Numbered from the stretch's first letter, positions 33,308 through 43,236 are shown. The stretch: DNA of 64,000 nucleotides from Colwellia sp. (GCA_002733765.1 NVWU01000004.1:181078-245077), one strand, 5' to 3'. Notes: generated from the letters alone by a model not told the origin. Translations and numbers: made by a program.

Positions 33308-35104
33308 ATGAATATGACAGAGCAAACTGAACAGCAAAAAAAACAAGTTAATCGCTGGCTCAAATATCAAAAAAAATATGCTCACGGTAAGTTAAGTCGT
33401 GCTATTGCGTTGGGATCACTAAATGGGTTGTTAATGATCTTGCAAACGGCAATGCTTGCTTACCTCATTGATTTGGTTATATTTCCCAATAGTGAAGCGA
33501 GTTTGAATCACACCTTAAGTAGCAGTTCAAACAATAGCGTCATCACTGATGTAGCAACTTTTACAGATATCACCATGATCATTATGGCTTTAGTCGCTAT
33601 TATTTTTTGTCGTGCGGCATTAGGCTATTTTAGTGAATGTTATAGCCGTCGTGGTGCGATGAATATTAAAGCTAATATTCGCGCACGATTGCTGAATCGT
33701 TTATTTCAGTTTGGCCCCGCGTATACACAAACTAAAGGCAGTGCCAAGTTAGCGCATTTACTGCATCAAGGTATTGATTCATTAGAAGATTACTTTGCCG
33801 GTTACCTGCCTGTTATTGCTTACTGTGCGGTTATTCCATTAGCGATACTGGTTGCGGTATTCCCCATAGATTGGCAATCGGGATTAATTTTATTGTTTAC
33901 AGCCCCGATGGTGCCGTTTTTTATGATTCTTATTGGTCATAAAGCACAGCGTTTAAACCAAGAGCATTGGGCTAAATTACAGCGCATGAGTAGCCACTTT
34001 CTTGATATTATCCAAGGATTAACACAACTTAAAATATTCAATGCTTCGCGCAGGGAGATGGCGGCAGTAAAACAAATCAGTGATGACTATGGTGATGAAA
34101 CCATGGGTATTTTAAAAATTGCCTTTTTGTCCTCTTTTGTTTTAGAGTTTTTAGCATCTATTTCAATCGCATTAGTTGCGGTTATTTTAGGCTTTCGCTT
34201 ATATTATGGCGATGTTGATTATGTTTTTGCGTTGTGGGTTTTATTGCTCGCACCTGAATTTTATTTGCCCTTTAGACAACTTGGCAGCCAGTATCATGCA
34301 AAAATGGCCGGTGTGAGCGCCGCCGAAGATCTGGTTAATATACTGAATTTACCTCAGGTACAAAATTCTCCAGAAGAAACATTTACAGCGCCTTTTACCA
34401 TCAATCTTGTGCAAGCAGAATTTGCCTACCCTGAACGTAGTAAGGCATTAACTCAAGTGAATGTTGAGTTCAAATCTCACGGCTTATATGCGGTTATTGG
34501 AGAAAGCGGTTCAGGCAAATCAACCTTAATTGATATGGTACTTGGTTTTGTTCAGCCAAGTTCTGGTCAGGTAATGATTAATGATGAGCCATTAATACCC
34601 GCTAATCGCGATCACTGGTTGCAACATTGCGGGTGGATTTCTCAACAAGCACAAGTTTTTTATGGCTCATTAGCCTTCAATATCGCCTTGTCAGATAATT
34701 ACCAAGACACACTGGTAGTTGAAGCGCTTGAAAAAGCAGGATTAGCCAGTTTTGTGCAAAGCCTTGAACAAGGTATTGAGAGTATAGTTGGCGAAGACGG
34801 TGCTGGGCTTTCAGGCGGTCAAGCGCAACGCTTAGCGTTAGCACGAGTATTTTATCATCAACCTGATATTTTGATACTTGATGAACCGACAAGTCACCTT
34901 GATCAATATACGGAACAAATTATCACTGCCTCAATAAATAGGTATGCTGAAAACCATATTGTTATTGTTATTGCTCATCGGTTACATACGGTTATCGATG
35001 CCAAAAACATCATTGTACTTGAACAAGGAAAAGTCATTGAATCAGGCACACATAAAGAACTGTTAAAGCATAATGGTTATTATGCTCAGCAGGTTAACTT
35101 ATGA
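33308..35104 (+). CDS. cydD: Thiol reductant ABC exporter subunit CydD
   Basis: CydDC exports cysteine/glutathione (and affects haem) to the periplasm and is needed to assemble cytochrome bd. The 598 residues contain an ABC exporter membrane domain with six spans and a nucleotide-binding domain with Walker A GESGSGKST, signature LSGGQAQRLALARV and Walker B ILILDEPTSHLD. It precedes cydC by 10 bases, making the usual heterodimer pair. Linkage to cydABX supports a dedicated bd-oxidase biogenesis role. Confidence 0.95.
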   Translation: MNMTEQTEQQKKQVNRWLKYQKKYAHGKLSRAIALGSLNGLLMILQTAMLAYLIDLVIFPNSEASLNHTLSSSSNNSVITDVATFTDITMIIMALVAIIFCRAALGYFSECYSRRGAMNIKANIRARLLNRLFQFGPAYTQTKGSAKLAHLLHQGIDSLEDYFAGYLPVIAYCAVIPLAILVAVFPIDWQSGLILLFTAPMVPFFMILIGHKAQRLNQEHWAKLQRMSSHFLDIIQGLTQLKIFNASRREMAAVKQISDDYGDETMGILKIAFLSSFVLEFLASISIALVAVILGFRLYYGDVDYVFALWVLLLAPEFYLPFRQLGSQYHAKMAGVSAAEDLVNILNLPQVQNSPEETFTAPFTINLVQAEFAYPERSKALTQVNVEFKSHGLYAVIGESGSGKSTLIDMVLGFVQPSSGQVMINDEPLIPANRDHWLQHCGWISQQAQVFYGSLAFNIALSDNYQDTLVVEALEKAGLASFVQSLEQGIESIVGEDGAGLSGGQAQRLALARVFYHQPDILILDEPTSHLDQYTEQIITASINRYAENHIVIVIAHRLHTVIDAKNIIVLEQGKVIESGTHKELLKHNGYYAQQVNL

Positions 35105-35114
35105 GGGCTAACAT

Positions 35115-36869
35115 ATGAAGGGCAGTGATATGAAAGTATTTATCCGCTTAGTAAGCTTACTTAAACCTCAGTTGCCTTTGATGTTACTTGGCGCTTTATT
35201 GTCAGTAATTACCGTGTTGGCCAACATCAGTTTACTGGCAGTTTCAGGATGGTTTATTACATTGATGGCTATTGCTGGAACAACCGGTATCACGGTAAAT
35301 TACTTTACCCCTGCGGCAATTATTCGGTTTTTAGCTATTGTGCGAACAGTTGGCCGTTACGCCGAGCGACTGTTAACGCACAGAGCAACATTTAACGCAT
35401 TGGCGCACTTACGATATTATTTTTATCAACAACTTGAACCCTTATTACCTTATTATCGACTTAATTTACGCTCAGGCGACCTCTTAGCGCGATTACAGCA
35501 AGATATTGATAATCTAGATAACTTTTATTTACGCGTACTCTTACCAATAGTCGTTGCCTTAATTTCAGTGCCTATTGTTTGTTATGCCTTGGCTACTTTC
35601 TCTCCTACTATTGCTTGGGTTATGCTAAGTGCATTATTGATTGTTGCGCTTATTCTTCCTGGGATCAGTTATGTAGCGTCTACAGAACTTGCTAAAGAAA
35701 AATCTCACTTAGAAAGTCATCTCACTGAAGAGTTAGTTAATGGTATTGGCGCCATTAAAACGCTATTAGTTTATCAAGTCGGTATCAATTATCAGCGCTC
35801 AATAGCAAGCCTTACACGACAATATTATGGGGTACGTTATCGTTTAGTTAAAATTAATGCAGCTCTAAGCGCGATAACTTTTTTGCTTATTCATCTATCA
35901 GCGCTAGCGTGTTTATTTATTTTATTACCCCAACTATCAACAGCTGACGTTGACAGTAAATCTTTAGTGGCGGTTATTTTACTGGTATTAGTGAGTTTTG
36001 AAACGGTCAACACTATGCCATTAGCATTACAGTTATTACCGCAAAGTCTAGCCAGTGCGGCAAGGTTGTTCGCTATTATTGATAAAGAAAAACCCGATGA
36101 TATGGGTATTGAAACCGCTAAACAGGGTGATATTTGCTTTGAAAATTTTACTTTTAGTTATCCTGAACAAAAAACGGCAAGTTTATTTGATATTAATTTA
36201 TTGATAAAAGTGGGCGAAAAGGTTGCTATCATCGGGGCTAGTGGTGCGGGTAAATCTACCTTAGTGAATTTACTGATGGGGTTTTGGCCAACAGGTAAAG
36301 CCCTTTCATCAAGCAAAGGTGTTATAACCATTGCAGGGTGTGATTTGAGTTTGATTGAACGAGAGTCTTTGCGCCAACATATTGCGCTAATGAGCCAACA
36401 AGGATATATTTTTGATGCAAGTATTGCTGATAATTTACGTTTAGCTAAACACGATGCAACGCAAGAGGAAATGCGCAAAGTTTGTCAACTAGTCAATTTA
36501 ACTGATTTCATTGATAGCTTGCCAAATGGCTTTGATACTTGGCTAGGCTCAACTGGTACCGGGTTATCAGGTGGTCAAGCACAGCGATTACAAATTGCTC
36601 AATTATTACTGCGATCTGCCAGTGTTCTGATTCTAGATGAACCAACAAAAGGCTTAGATCGCCGTAACGAAGAAGAAATAATGTGCAATATTTTAGCCCA
36701 TATAAAGCAGCAAAAACAAAGCTTATTGGTGATTACGCATAAACCTTTGATGCTAGAGAGTATGGATAAAATAATAGTCATGGAACAAGGAAGAATTGTT
36801 GCTCAAGGTAAGCACAGCCAATTGATTAGCAATAACGACTATTATCAAAAGTTACTTAATTATTTTTAA
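35115..36869 (+). CDS. cydC: Thiol reductant ABC exporter subunit CydC
   Basis: Second half of the CydDC exporter. The 584 residues include the membrane domain (NISLLAVSGWFITLMAIAG, typical of CydC) and an ATPase with GASGAGKST, LSGGQAQRLQIAQL and VLILDEPTKGLD. The C-terminal part before the stop is complete. ATG 35115 follows GAGGG; an in-frame ATG at 35130 after AAGGG is also possible. It ends the cyd operon, and a periplasmic haem protein gene follows after 39 bases. Confidence 0.95.
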   Translation: MKGSDMKVFIRLVSLLKPQLPLMLLGALLSVITVLANISLLAVSGWFITLMAIAGTTGITVNYFTPAAIIRFLAIVRTVGRYAERLLTHRATFNALAHLRYYFYQQLEPLLPYYRLNLRSGDLLARLQQDIDNLDNFYLRVLLPIVVALISVPIVCYALATFSPTIAWVMLSALLIVALILPGISYVASTELAKEKSHLESHLTEELVNGIGAIKTLLVYQVGINYQRSIASLTRQYYGVRYRLVKINAALSAITFLLIHLSALACLFILLPQLSTADVDSKSLVAVILLVLVSFETVNTMPLALQLLPQSLASAARLFAIIDKEKPDDMGIETAKQGDICFENFTFSYPEQKTASLFDINLLIKVGEKVAIIGASGAGKSTLVNLLMGFWPTGKALSSSKGVITIAGCDLSLIERESLRQHIALMSQQGYIFDASIADNLRLAKHDATQEEMRKVCQLVNLTDFIDSLPNGFDTWLGSTGTGLSGGQAQRLQIAQLLLRSASVLILDEPTKGLDRRNEEEIMCNILAHIKQQKQSLLVITHKPLMLESMDKIIVMEQGRIVAQGKHSQLISNNDYYQKLLNYF

Positions 36870-36908
36870 AACATAACTAACACAACTAATATAAATACGG
36901 AGAAGACT

Positions 36909-37490
36909 ATGAAATCAATGAGCATTAAGGTGTTATTAGCGAGTACGTTATCACTATTTTCATTACTTGCCAGTGCGGGAGAAAAGGTACCTAGCCAAAA
37001 CACTCTAGACGCGCGTGCCTTGGTTAAAGCGTTCGGCGGTGATTTAAAACACGTATTAAAAACGTCTATGAAATCAGGAGGACCTATAAAAGCATTAGCG
37101 CAGTGTAATACTCAAGCAGGACCAATTGCCAAAAAGAACTCTACTTCATCAGGCTGGGACATAGGAAGGACCTCACTGAAAGTTCGAAACGAAAGTAACG
37201 CACCAGATGAGTGGGAGTCTATAGTCTTACGTCAATTTGAAAAACGTAAAGCAGCAGGAGAAAGTCTAAAAACCATGGAATACTCCGAGACGGTGAAAGA
37301 CGGCGATAAATTAGTTTACCGTTATATGAAGCCAATACCTACCGCAGGCTTATGTTTAACATGCCATGGTGGCGATGTGTCTGAAGAGGTCACTAAAAAA
37401 GTGCAATTGTTATATCCTAACGATCAAGCCACAGGGTTTACTGTTGGTGACATTCGAGGCGCATTTACATTACAAAAAACAAATCTATAA
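36909..37490 (+). CDS. Periplasmic c-type haem protein (DUF3365/Tll0287-like)
   Basis: A 193-residue exported protein with a signal peptide ending LLASAG. The DUF3365-type sequence follows, with VKAFGGDLKHVL, ALAQCNTQAGPIA and RRTSLKVRN-like GRTSLKVRNESNAP. One covalent haem site, CLTCH, is near residue 156. This family includes small haem sensor proteins and domains fused to signalling proteins. Its position, 39 bases after cydC on the same strand with a GGAG ribosome site, suggests co-expression with cytochrome bd and a redox or gas-sensing role. Confidence 0.82.
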   Translation: MKSMSIKVLLASTLSLFSLLASAGEKVPSQNTLDARALVKAFGGDLKHVLKTSMKSGGPIKALAQCNTQAGPIAKKNSTSSGWDIGRTSLKVRNESNAPDEWESIVLRQFEKRKAAGESLKTMEYSETVKDGDKLVYRYMKPIPTAGLCLTCHGGDVSEEVTKKVQLLYPNDQATGFTVGDIRGAFTLQKTNL

Positions 37491-37629
37491 GCTCTTGATT
37501 AAGGTGTTCTATCAGGGCTAGGTCGCGTATTTTTTAGAAACTACAGAATATAATAAAAATATTTTAAATTTTTCTGTGGCATGAACAGAGTAGTATCCTA
37601 ACTTAGCTGGCTAAAATAATACTGAAAAT

Positions 37630-38030
37630 TTGATGTCATACTTTATCAATTTTGCTAACTCTGCTCGTCAAAAAGAGGGAAAGGAATATATTAGCTTTGA
37701 TGGTAAAGTGTGGCTCTAAGTATGGTGACAATGATGTAACCATGCTTAGAGCATGGTCGTATTAACGAAAGAGATTACCGACTTTACCCATAACAAACTG
37801 GTTTGATGACATAGAAAATTTAAAGATAGCTTTGTTATTATCGAGATAAAGAGAATACAGCACTAAAACAGGTGGAAATGACGGCAGGATACATACGCAG
37901 GCATTGGACAAGAGAAAATAGCCAACACTAAAGATTAAAGGTGACTTTTAGATAAGGTGGCGCAATAAACCTAACCATGATTAAGTTTAAATCACAGAAC
38001 TTAAACTTATTAAAATGCAATGTTTTAGGT
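37630..38030 (+). pseudogene. Decayed ISAs1-like transposase remnant
   Basis: Translated pieces in shifting frames recall ISAs1/H-repeat transposases in the right order: ISFDGKV (for I-DGK), NDVTMLRAWS, EITDF...NKLV (for NEITAIPKLL), WFDDIENLKIALLLSR, and GYIRRHWTRENSQH (for the IRxHWxIENxLHW motif). Stops and frameshifts abound and no terminal repeats were found. The remaining 37491-38339 stretch holds no gene that I can support. Confidence 0.45.
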
Positions 38031-38339
38031 AAAGTGTCATGGGTATATTGGGATAGCGAACTTAGGACGAAAAATTCATTTGGTGAAAAATAAATCAAAG
38101 CATAACCTTACTTTGATGACACCAGTGCAAATAAAAATAATTCATGAGTTAATTCAAAGTTTAGTAGTTGGTAATATTAATAAGAATGACTGATTCATAT
38201 ATACTAACGAAGCATTTGTTTTTTTTTGATTAATAAAAAGCTTATATTTGTTTAGATTTTCACCTTAATCAAATGTTACAATTGTGACTATCGTAGTTGT
38301 GCTTATCTAAGTTTATGCTTAATTTTTTAGAGGTTTCTT

Positions 38340-38684
38340 GTGACAGATTCAATGTCAAAACATGTTCAGGTTGGAGAATGGATTTTCGAAGTAAAAATGG
38401 TTCGTGCACTTAAAGTTTCAGAGTACGGTAAACCTTATTCAGCTATTGCAAACTGCAATATTAATGGCAATGTTATGTATATAGATGGTTTATTAACAAA
38501 AAATGAGCAAGCTTTTACTAAAAGTGACTTTAAAAGCTTCACTGAATTTTGTCATGTAATGGGGCTTAAGCAGTTTTCTTATCATCGATATCAAAATGGT
38601 CAGTCAATAATTAAAGATGTTATGGTAAGCCCTACCATCGAACCTACGCTGCAAAATAAAGAACAAATAAAAGCTATTAAGTAA
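38340..38684 (+). CDS. Hypothetical protein (114 aa)
   Basis: I do not recognise this protein. It is soluble with no signal peptide (VQVGEWIFEVKMVRALKVSEYG..., HYRYQNG-like YHRYQNGQS near residue 80). It starts at GTG with AGAGG six bases upstream, supporting translation. The pattern of short beta-strands suggests a small alpha/beta domain. A terminator-like hairpin overlaps its stop codon. No neighbour suggests a function. Confidence 0.6.
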   Translation: MTDSMSKHVQVGEWIFEVKMVRALKVSEYGKPYSAIANCNINGNVMYIDGLLTKNEQAFTKSDFKSFTEFCHVMGLKQFSYHRYQNGQSIIKDVMVSPTIEPTLQNKEQIKAIK

Positions 38685-38700
38685 GCTATTTAATAGCTTT
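38670..38700 (+). terminator. Terminator-like hairpin at the end of the 114-aa gene
   Basis: A perfect 11-bp stem (AAAGCTATTAA against TTAATAGCTTT, 9-base loop) overlaps the stop codon and is followed by ATTATTG. The T-run is weak. Confidence 0.45.
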
Positions 38701-38787
38701 ATTATTGAGAATCCTCTAAAAGGGGGGTTGTCTCATTACTGTTTATTGTTAAAATAACCCATCAATTATTTTCGATTAAAAATCACC

Positions 38788-39339
38788 ATGGCATCACTTC
38801 AAGATCAATTACTTAAAGCAGGTTTAACGACTAAGCAAAAAACACGTCAAGCCAACGTAGATAAACGTAAGAAAAACAAACAAAAGCGCAGTGGTGTGCA
38901 GCATGGTGCTAGTTTGCAAGAACAAGTTCAGCAGGACTTAGTCAAAGCTAAAACAGATAAGCAAGCAAAAGATAATGCGTTAAATGAACAGAAACAGCAG
39001 CAGCTTGCTGACAAAGAGCAAGTCTTACGTATTAAACAAATTCTAACTCACCATCAGATTACCAATGTTGCCGGTGATAATAATTACAACTATACTTTTA
39101 ATACTACAATTAAAAAACTGCCATTAGATGCTATTACTCATAAAGCATTGGTCAATGGTCGTTTAGCATTGTGTGGTTTAGATGAAGTCACTTATTTAGT
39201 GACTAGTGAAACGGCAGTAAAGCTGAGTGAGCTAGATAAAAATGTTGTATTGGTACAAAACGATAAAGCGCTTGATGAACAAGTCGACGAAGATGATCCT
39301 TATGCAGACTATCAAATTCCAGATGATATGATGTGGTAA
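38788..39339 (+). CDS. yaiL: YaiL/DUF2058-family protein
   Basis: A 183-residue protein of the DUF2058 (YaiL) family, described as nucleoprotein/polynucleotide-associated, role unclear. The basic N-terminus MASLQDQLLKAGL is diagnostic, followed by a Lys/Arg/Gln-rich coiled region (RKKNKQKRSG, QEQVQQDLVKAKTDKQ). A C-terminal domain (NYNYTFNTTIKKL, LVNGRLALCGLDEVTYLV) ends in acidic DDPYADYQIPDDMMW. The basic N-terminus could bind nucleic acid. It is a single gene with a plain ribosome context. Confidence 0.88.
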   Translation: MASLQDQLLKAGLTTKQKTRQANVDKRKKNKQKRSGVQHGASLQEQVQQDLVKAKTDKQAKDNALNEQKQQQLADKEQVLRIKQILTHHQITNVAGDNNYNYTFNTTIKKLPLDAITHKALVNGRLALCGLDEVTYLVTSETAVKLSELDKNVVLVQNDKALDEQVDEDDPYADYQIPDDMMW

Positions 39340-39457
39340 GCCAACTTAACTTGCCAGTATTGTTAATGTGAATACTAATAAATTAGATAAAAATATCCCT
39401 TTTGTAAGTCCTTGTGTAATAATATAGGTAAAGTAACATAAAATTTGTGAGGGTAGT

Positions 39458-39619
39458 ATGGCCCGTAAAGATAGAAATAATATGTTAAAAAATACTGAGT
39501 TGAATGCTGATAAATGTAGTAATGAACAAAAAACTACGCAACAACAGTTGGCCGATGCCAATAATGAAATTGCTGAGTTAAAATTACAAATAGTATGGTT
39601 AGAACGCTCTTACGAGTAA
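39458..39619 (+). CDS. Small coiled-coil protein (53 aa)
   Basis: A 53-codon ORF with a strong ribosome site (GAGGG four bases before ATG) and a following terminator. The sequence is polar (MARKDRNNMLKNTELNADKC...) with a C-terminal heptad-like helix (NNEIAELKLQIVWLERSYE). I do not recognise it; length and helix recall SlyX-type small proteins, but homology is unproven. Convergent features are absent, and it sits between yaiL and efpL. Confidence 0.6.
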   Translation: MARKDRNNMLKNTELNADKCSNEQKTTQQQLADANNEIAELKLQIVWLERSYE

Positions 39620-39645
39620 TTTATTTGCAATCACTGAAAAGTTCA

Positions 39646-39681
39646 AAAAAGGCTAATGTAAGTAATTACATTAGCCTTTTT
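39646..39681 (+). terminator. Rho-independent terminator after the 53-aa gene
   Basis: An 11-bp perfect stem (GGCTAATGTAA against TTACATTAGCC) plus five A-T pairs, with loop GTAA, followed by TTTTTC on the plus strand. It closes the small-gene transcript. Confidence 0.88.
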
Positions 39682-39847
39682 CTTTGTAGTAATTTTATTT
39701 TTAGCTTTTTTATAAAGTAAAATTAAATTTTTCATCAATGATTATAGTTAGCTGATCATTTATGATATTCATTGCTTGCATTACTGCGAGTTCATGTTAT
39801 TTTCTTGGACAATCTTATTTATAAAATTTAATGTAAGGAATTTATTC

Positions 39848-40423
39848 ATGCCGAAGGCTAGTGATATAAAGAAAAATGCTGCGATAGAGCATAATGGTAA
39901 AGTATTAATTGTTAGAGATATTACTCGCTCTGTTCCTCAAGGTAGAGCAGGGGGAAGCTTATACCGCATGCGTTTATATGATGTAGTTACTGGTGCTAAA
40001 GTTGATGAAACCTTTAAAGCCGATGATATGCTAAATTTTGCTGATTTAAGTCGTCGTCCGTCAATGTTTTCGTATATTGATGGCGATGAGTATGTCTTTA
40101 TGGATAACGAAGATTACACACCGTATAACTTGAATAAAGAAAGTATCAACGAAGAGTTGTTATTTATCAACGAAGATACTCAAGGCTTATCTGTGATTAT
40201 TGTAGATGATGTTCCTGTTGCCGTTGATCTACCTGCCTCTGTCGATTTAGTTATTACGGAAACAGACCCTTCTATAAAAGGCGCTTCAGCTAGTGCTCGT
40301 ACTAAACCAGCAACACTGTCAACAGGGTTGATTGTACAGGTGCCAGAGCATATATCTACAGGCGATAAAATTAAAGTTAACACCAGTGAGCATAAATTTA
40401 TGGGTCGTGCAGATTCTAAATAA
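39848..40423 (+). CDS. efpL: Elongation factor P-like protein EfpL (YeiP)
   Basis: EfpL (YeiP) is an EF-P paralogue that helps ribosomes past difficult peptide bonds. The 191 residues start [19 protein letters not shown] and include [20 protein letters not shown] and the later [27 protein letters not shown]-ending. The frame runs open to an upstream ATG at 39776, but the family start and an AAGGA ribosome site place it at 39848. The tip loop lacks the modified EF-P Lys and has the YeiP-type sequence with Arg. It is a lone gene. Confidence 0.93.
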   Translation: MPKASDIKKNAAIEHNGKVLIVRDITRSVPQGRAGGSLYRMRLYDVVTGAKVDETFKADDMLNFADLSRRPSMFSYIDGDEYVFMDNEDYTPYNLNKESINEELLFINEDTQGLSVIIVDDVPVAVDLPASVDLVITETDPSIKGASASARTKPATLSTGLIVQVPEHISTGDKIKVNTSEHKFMGRADSK

Positions 40424-40478
40424 TAACAGAGAAGATATGATCGTTTAGAAAATTTAGAAAAAAGGGGCTGTGATGAAA

Positions 40479-40519
40479 GATAACGATGCTTTATGAATAA
40501 ACCATAAAACATCGTTATC
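40479..40519. terminator. Hairpin between efpL and uspE
   Basis: A 10-bp perfect stem (GATAACGATG against CATCGTTATC), extended by six pairs after one mismatch, with a 7-base loop. It is between two convergent genes and may serve both. A T-run is lacking. Confidence 0.4.
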
Positions 40520-40607
40520 AAGATGAAGTAATTTAACGCTTGATGAACAAAGGGGATCTGTTGATTGCCCTTAACAAGATCATAAACATAATGAAACTGG
40601 TATAACT

Positions 40608-41552
40608 TTAATCGGCCAATGGCGAAATATAGCCATCTGGTTTTAAGGCGAGTACATCACAATTTAGTTGATCAATAACATGCTCTGCTGTGTTACCAAT
40701 TAAAGCCGCTGAAATACCCGTTCTGCCTATAGTACCTAAAATAACTAATTCAGCATCAAGTTTAGCGGCAACTTGCTCTATTACTGTTTCAGGCAGGCCT
40801 TCTTCAACATGCGTGTTAACAATACTAATATCAAATTTATTTGCATGAGCAATCATCGCCTGCTCATGATGCTTAAGCATAGTATCGTTATACTCAGTTG
40901 AGTTAAACTCAGGTATTTCAATAGCAATATTTACGGGTGTGCCAGGAAATGAGTTAACCAGATGAACATTGGCTTTAATTAATTGTGCCAGCTGTTTGGC
41001 TGCTTCTGTTATTTTTACATTGAGCGAATGATGCTCTGATTCATCACTACCTACATTTACCGCAGCGATAATATTACCATTACTTGGCCATTCATGTTCT
41101 TTTACCAGTAATACAGGGCAGGGACATTTACGTAAAATATGCCAATCAGTGGGCGTAAAAACGACTGATTTAAATTTATCATGTTGATGAGTAGCTTTAA
41201 TGACAAGATCATAACCTTGTTTGATTACTCGTTCGATTATGGCTTCAAAGGGGCGATTGTGCCATACCACTTTACAATTAATTTCTATATCAGTATTTAA
41301 TTCATCAATAAGGTTTTCTAGCCAAAGTTCTTTGTCTTTGAGCACTGATTGACGCATAAGATCACGTTCATCACTGGAGAGTATTGTGGTCATTTCATAG
41401 GAAAAGTCAAAAACACATAAAAATGCACTAACTTTTGTTTGATTGGTATTATTTAGGTTCGCTTTAGAGACTAAATCTATTGCTCTTTTTAAGGCTTTTT
41501 GCTCGTTAGTTGTCGGGTCGATGACAACTAAAATATTTTGATAAGTTTCCAT
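40608..41552 (-). CDS. uspE: Universal stress protein UspE
   Basis: UspE has two tandem universal stress (UspA-fold) domains and supports survival under stress. The 314 residues begin METYQNILVVIDPTTNEQKAL; the second domain begins near NIIAAVNVGSDESEH, and ends GRTGISAALIGNTAEHVIDQLNCDVLALKP, with the G-x2-G-x9-G(S/T)-type nucleotide loop. The frame opens at GTG 41564, but ATG 41552 fits the family. The gene follows fnr on the same strand, an arrangement also found in E. coli. FNR/oxygen control is likely. Confidence 0.94.
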   Translation of the reverse strand: METYQNILVVIDPTTNEQKALKRAIDLVSKANLNNTNQTKVSAFLCVFDFSYEMTTILSSDERDLMRQSVLKDKELWLENLIDELNTDIEINCKVVWHNRPFEAIIERVIKQGYDLVIKATHQHDKFKSVVFTPTDWHILRKCPCPVLLVKEHEWPSNGNIIAAVNVGSDESEHHSLNVKITEAAKQLAQLIKANVHLVNSFPGTPVNIAIEIPEFNSTEYNDTMLKHHEQAMIAHANKFDISIVNTHVEEGLPETVIEQVAAKLDAELVILGTIGRTGISAALIGNTAEHVIDQLNCDVLALKPDGYISPLAD

Positions 41553-41727
41553 GATAAATCTCACTCTGATGAAATTAAAATACTAGCTTGTATAAAGCTT
41601 AGTTAATTTATAGCAAAAGTGTGAGATTAATGCTTGTTTTAAATCAATTTGTTGAAAGTTTCAATCAACTAATTTATTAACAGTAGTATCGAGTTAGCTT
41701 CTTAGTACTGAGAGTATATTGTAGAGG

Positions 41728-42447
41728 CTAGTTAGCAGCGCAATCAATTAACTGCTCAATATCTAAAATAGTGATCAGTTTACCATCAACTTTTATTAAA
41801 CCATTTTTATGAAAACGATTTAATAAACGGCTAATGGTTTCAACAGTAAGCCCAATATAGTTACCAATGTCGCTACGGGTCATGGTTAGACGAAACTCTA
41901 TTGAAGATAACCCTCGAGCATGATATCGATCACTTAAATTAACTAAGAATGTAGCGACACGTTGTTCCGCATTTTTCCTGTTAAGCAATGTAAGCATTTC
42001 TTGATCTGTTCTGATTTCATTACTCATTAAACGTAATACTTGTTTTTTAAGTTTAGGCATCGTATTAGATAAAGTATCTAGACTATTATAAGGGATTTCA
42101 CAAACCATTGATGTTTCAAGGGCTTGAGCAAAACTTTTATGCTCACTATCGGCAATTGCATCAAAGCCTAATAAATCACCCGCTAGATGAAATCCAGTAA
42201 TTTGCTCTTCGCCTTGTTCGTTTACTGTAAAGGTTTTAAAGGTGCCGGAACGAATGGCAAATAAACAATGTAGTTCTTGACCATCCGTATATATTTTATC
42301 GCCTTTATGAATAGGACGTTTGCGATCAATGATATGATCAAGTGTATTTAGCTCTTGATCATTAAGAGTAAAAGGTAAGCAAAGTTCACTAATACTGCAA
42401 CTTTGACATTTAATATGCTGTGCACTAGAGCCATTATTATTCGGCAT
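41728..42447 (-). CDS. fnr: FNR/EtrA-type oxygen-responsive regulator
   Basis: A 239-residue CRP/FNR-family regulator that binds DNA when its [4Fe-4S] cluster is intact under low oxygen. N-terminal Cys14, Cys17 and Cys23 ([10 protein letters not shown]) and a Cys near 113 (SMVCEIP) form the cluster set. The effector domain has [10 protein letters not shown], and the HTH recognition helix [11 protein letters not shown] carries the Glu-x-x-Ser-Arg of FNR. This is the classical FNR (EtrA in Shewanella). It lies between the ccoS-side genes and uspE. Its likely targets include cyd and cco promoters. Confidence 0.95.
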   Translation of the reverse strand: MPNNNGSSAQHIKCQSCSISELCLPFTLNDQELNTLDHIIDRKRPIHKGDKIYTDGQELHCLFAIRSGTFKTFTVNEQGEEQITGFHLAGDLLGFDAIADSEHKSFAQALETSMVCEIPYNSLDTLSNTMPKLKKQVLRLMSNEIRTDQEMLTLLNRKNAEQRVATFLVNLSDRYHARGLSSIEFRLTMTRSDIGNYIGLTVETISRLLNRFHKNGLIKVDGKLITILDIEQLIDCAAN

Positions 42448-42513
42448 GTTCCACTCAATTATTTTTAGAAGTAACTAAAGTATTACTTTAATCTTCAGGA
42501 CTAGACTATGGTA

Positions 42514-43236
42514 TTAGAACATTTGTTTATATGCAACAATAAAACTATAAATACCGAAGGATACTAAGATTAATGCCATCGTTTTTCGTAAAAGAGGATT
42601 TACCAGTATGTTTTTTATGCTTTCAAAACCGATTGATAAGGTTAATAGAGCGGGTAAAGTGCCCAAACCAAAGAAAAACATAATACTAGCACCATCAATT
42701 ATATTGTTGCTTGCTAATGCCCAAGTCAGTGTTGAATAAACTAAACCACAGGGTAACCAACCCCATATAGCACCAAGGCCAAGTGCTTTTAATGGCGTGT
42801 TTACCGGAAGGGCTCTGCTTGCTAGAGGAGAAATATATTGCCATAATTTTTTTCCTAATGCTTCTATTTTATTGAGCCACATGAGCCATTGGCCTATATA
42901 CAGACCTAACAATATCACAAATACGGCAGAGAACATTCTTAAACCAGCTAGTGGTAGGCCTATATTCTTTGCTGCAATAGAGCCGGTGAAACCAACAATC
43001 GCGCCAATAAAACTGTATGAGGCTATTCGTCCTAGATTGTAACAAAAAACTAAAATAAATTTGCTTGATTGTATTTGATTTTTGTTTTGATTATTGACGG
43101 GGATTTTTTGATTGTTATCATATTTATTACTAGGAAGTGCAGAGGTAAGCATCGTTGTTATGCCGCCACACATGGCAATACAATGCCCTGAACCAAGCAA
43201 TCCTATAATGAAAGCGGAAAAAAAATCTAAATTCAT
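42514..43236 (-). CDS. TauE/SafE-like membrane protein linked to cbb3 assembly
   Basis: A 240-residue integral membrane protein with about six spans. Motifs are LLGSGHCIAMCGG at the N-terminus and GAIWGWLPCGLVYSTL in the middle, typical of the UreH/TauE-like group encoded with ccoGHIS. The Cys/His (GHCxxMCGG) and Pro-Cys-Gly pairs suggest metal (copper) handling or thiol chemistry. It overlaps ccoS by 4 bases (ATGA), so it belongs to the ccoHIS operon. Copper delivery for cbb3 oxidase is inferred; sulfite export is the name-based alternative. Confidence 0.82.
   Translation of the reverse strand: MNLDFFSAFIIGLLGSGHCIAMCGGITTMLTSALPSNKYDNNQKIPVNNQNKNQIQSSKFILVFCYNLGRIASYSFIGAIVGFTGSIAAKNIGLPLAGLRMFSAVFVILLGLYIGQWLMWLNKIEALGKKLWQYISPLASRALPVNTPLKALGLGAIWGWLPCGLVYSTLTWALASNNIIDGASIMFFFGLGTLPALLTLSIGFESIKNILVNPLLRKTMALILVSFGIYSFIVAYKQMF

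Noticed and set aside
38036-38050. CATGGGTATA-like sequence that could be another TATACCC repeat end
   Set aside because: No partner end or family core was found nearby, so it is likely chance.
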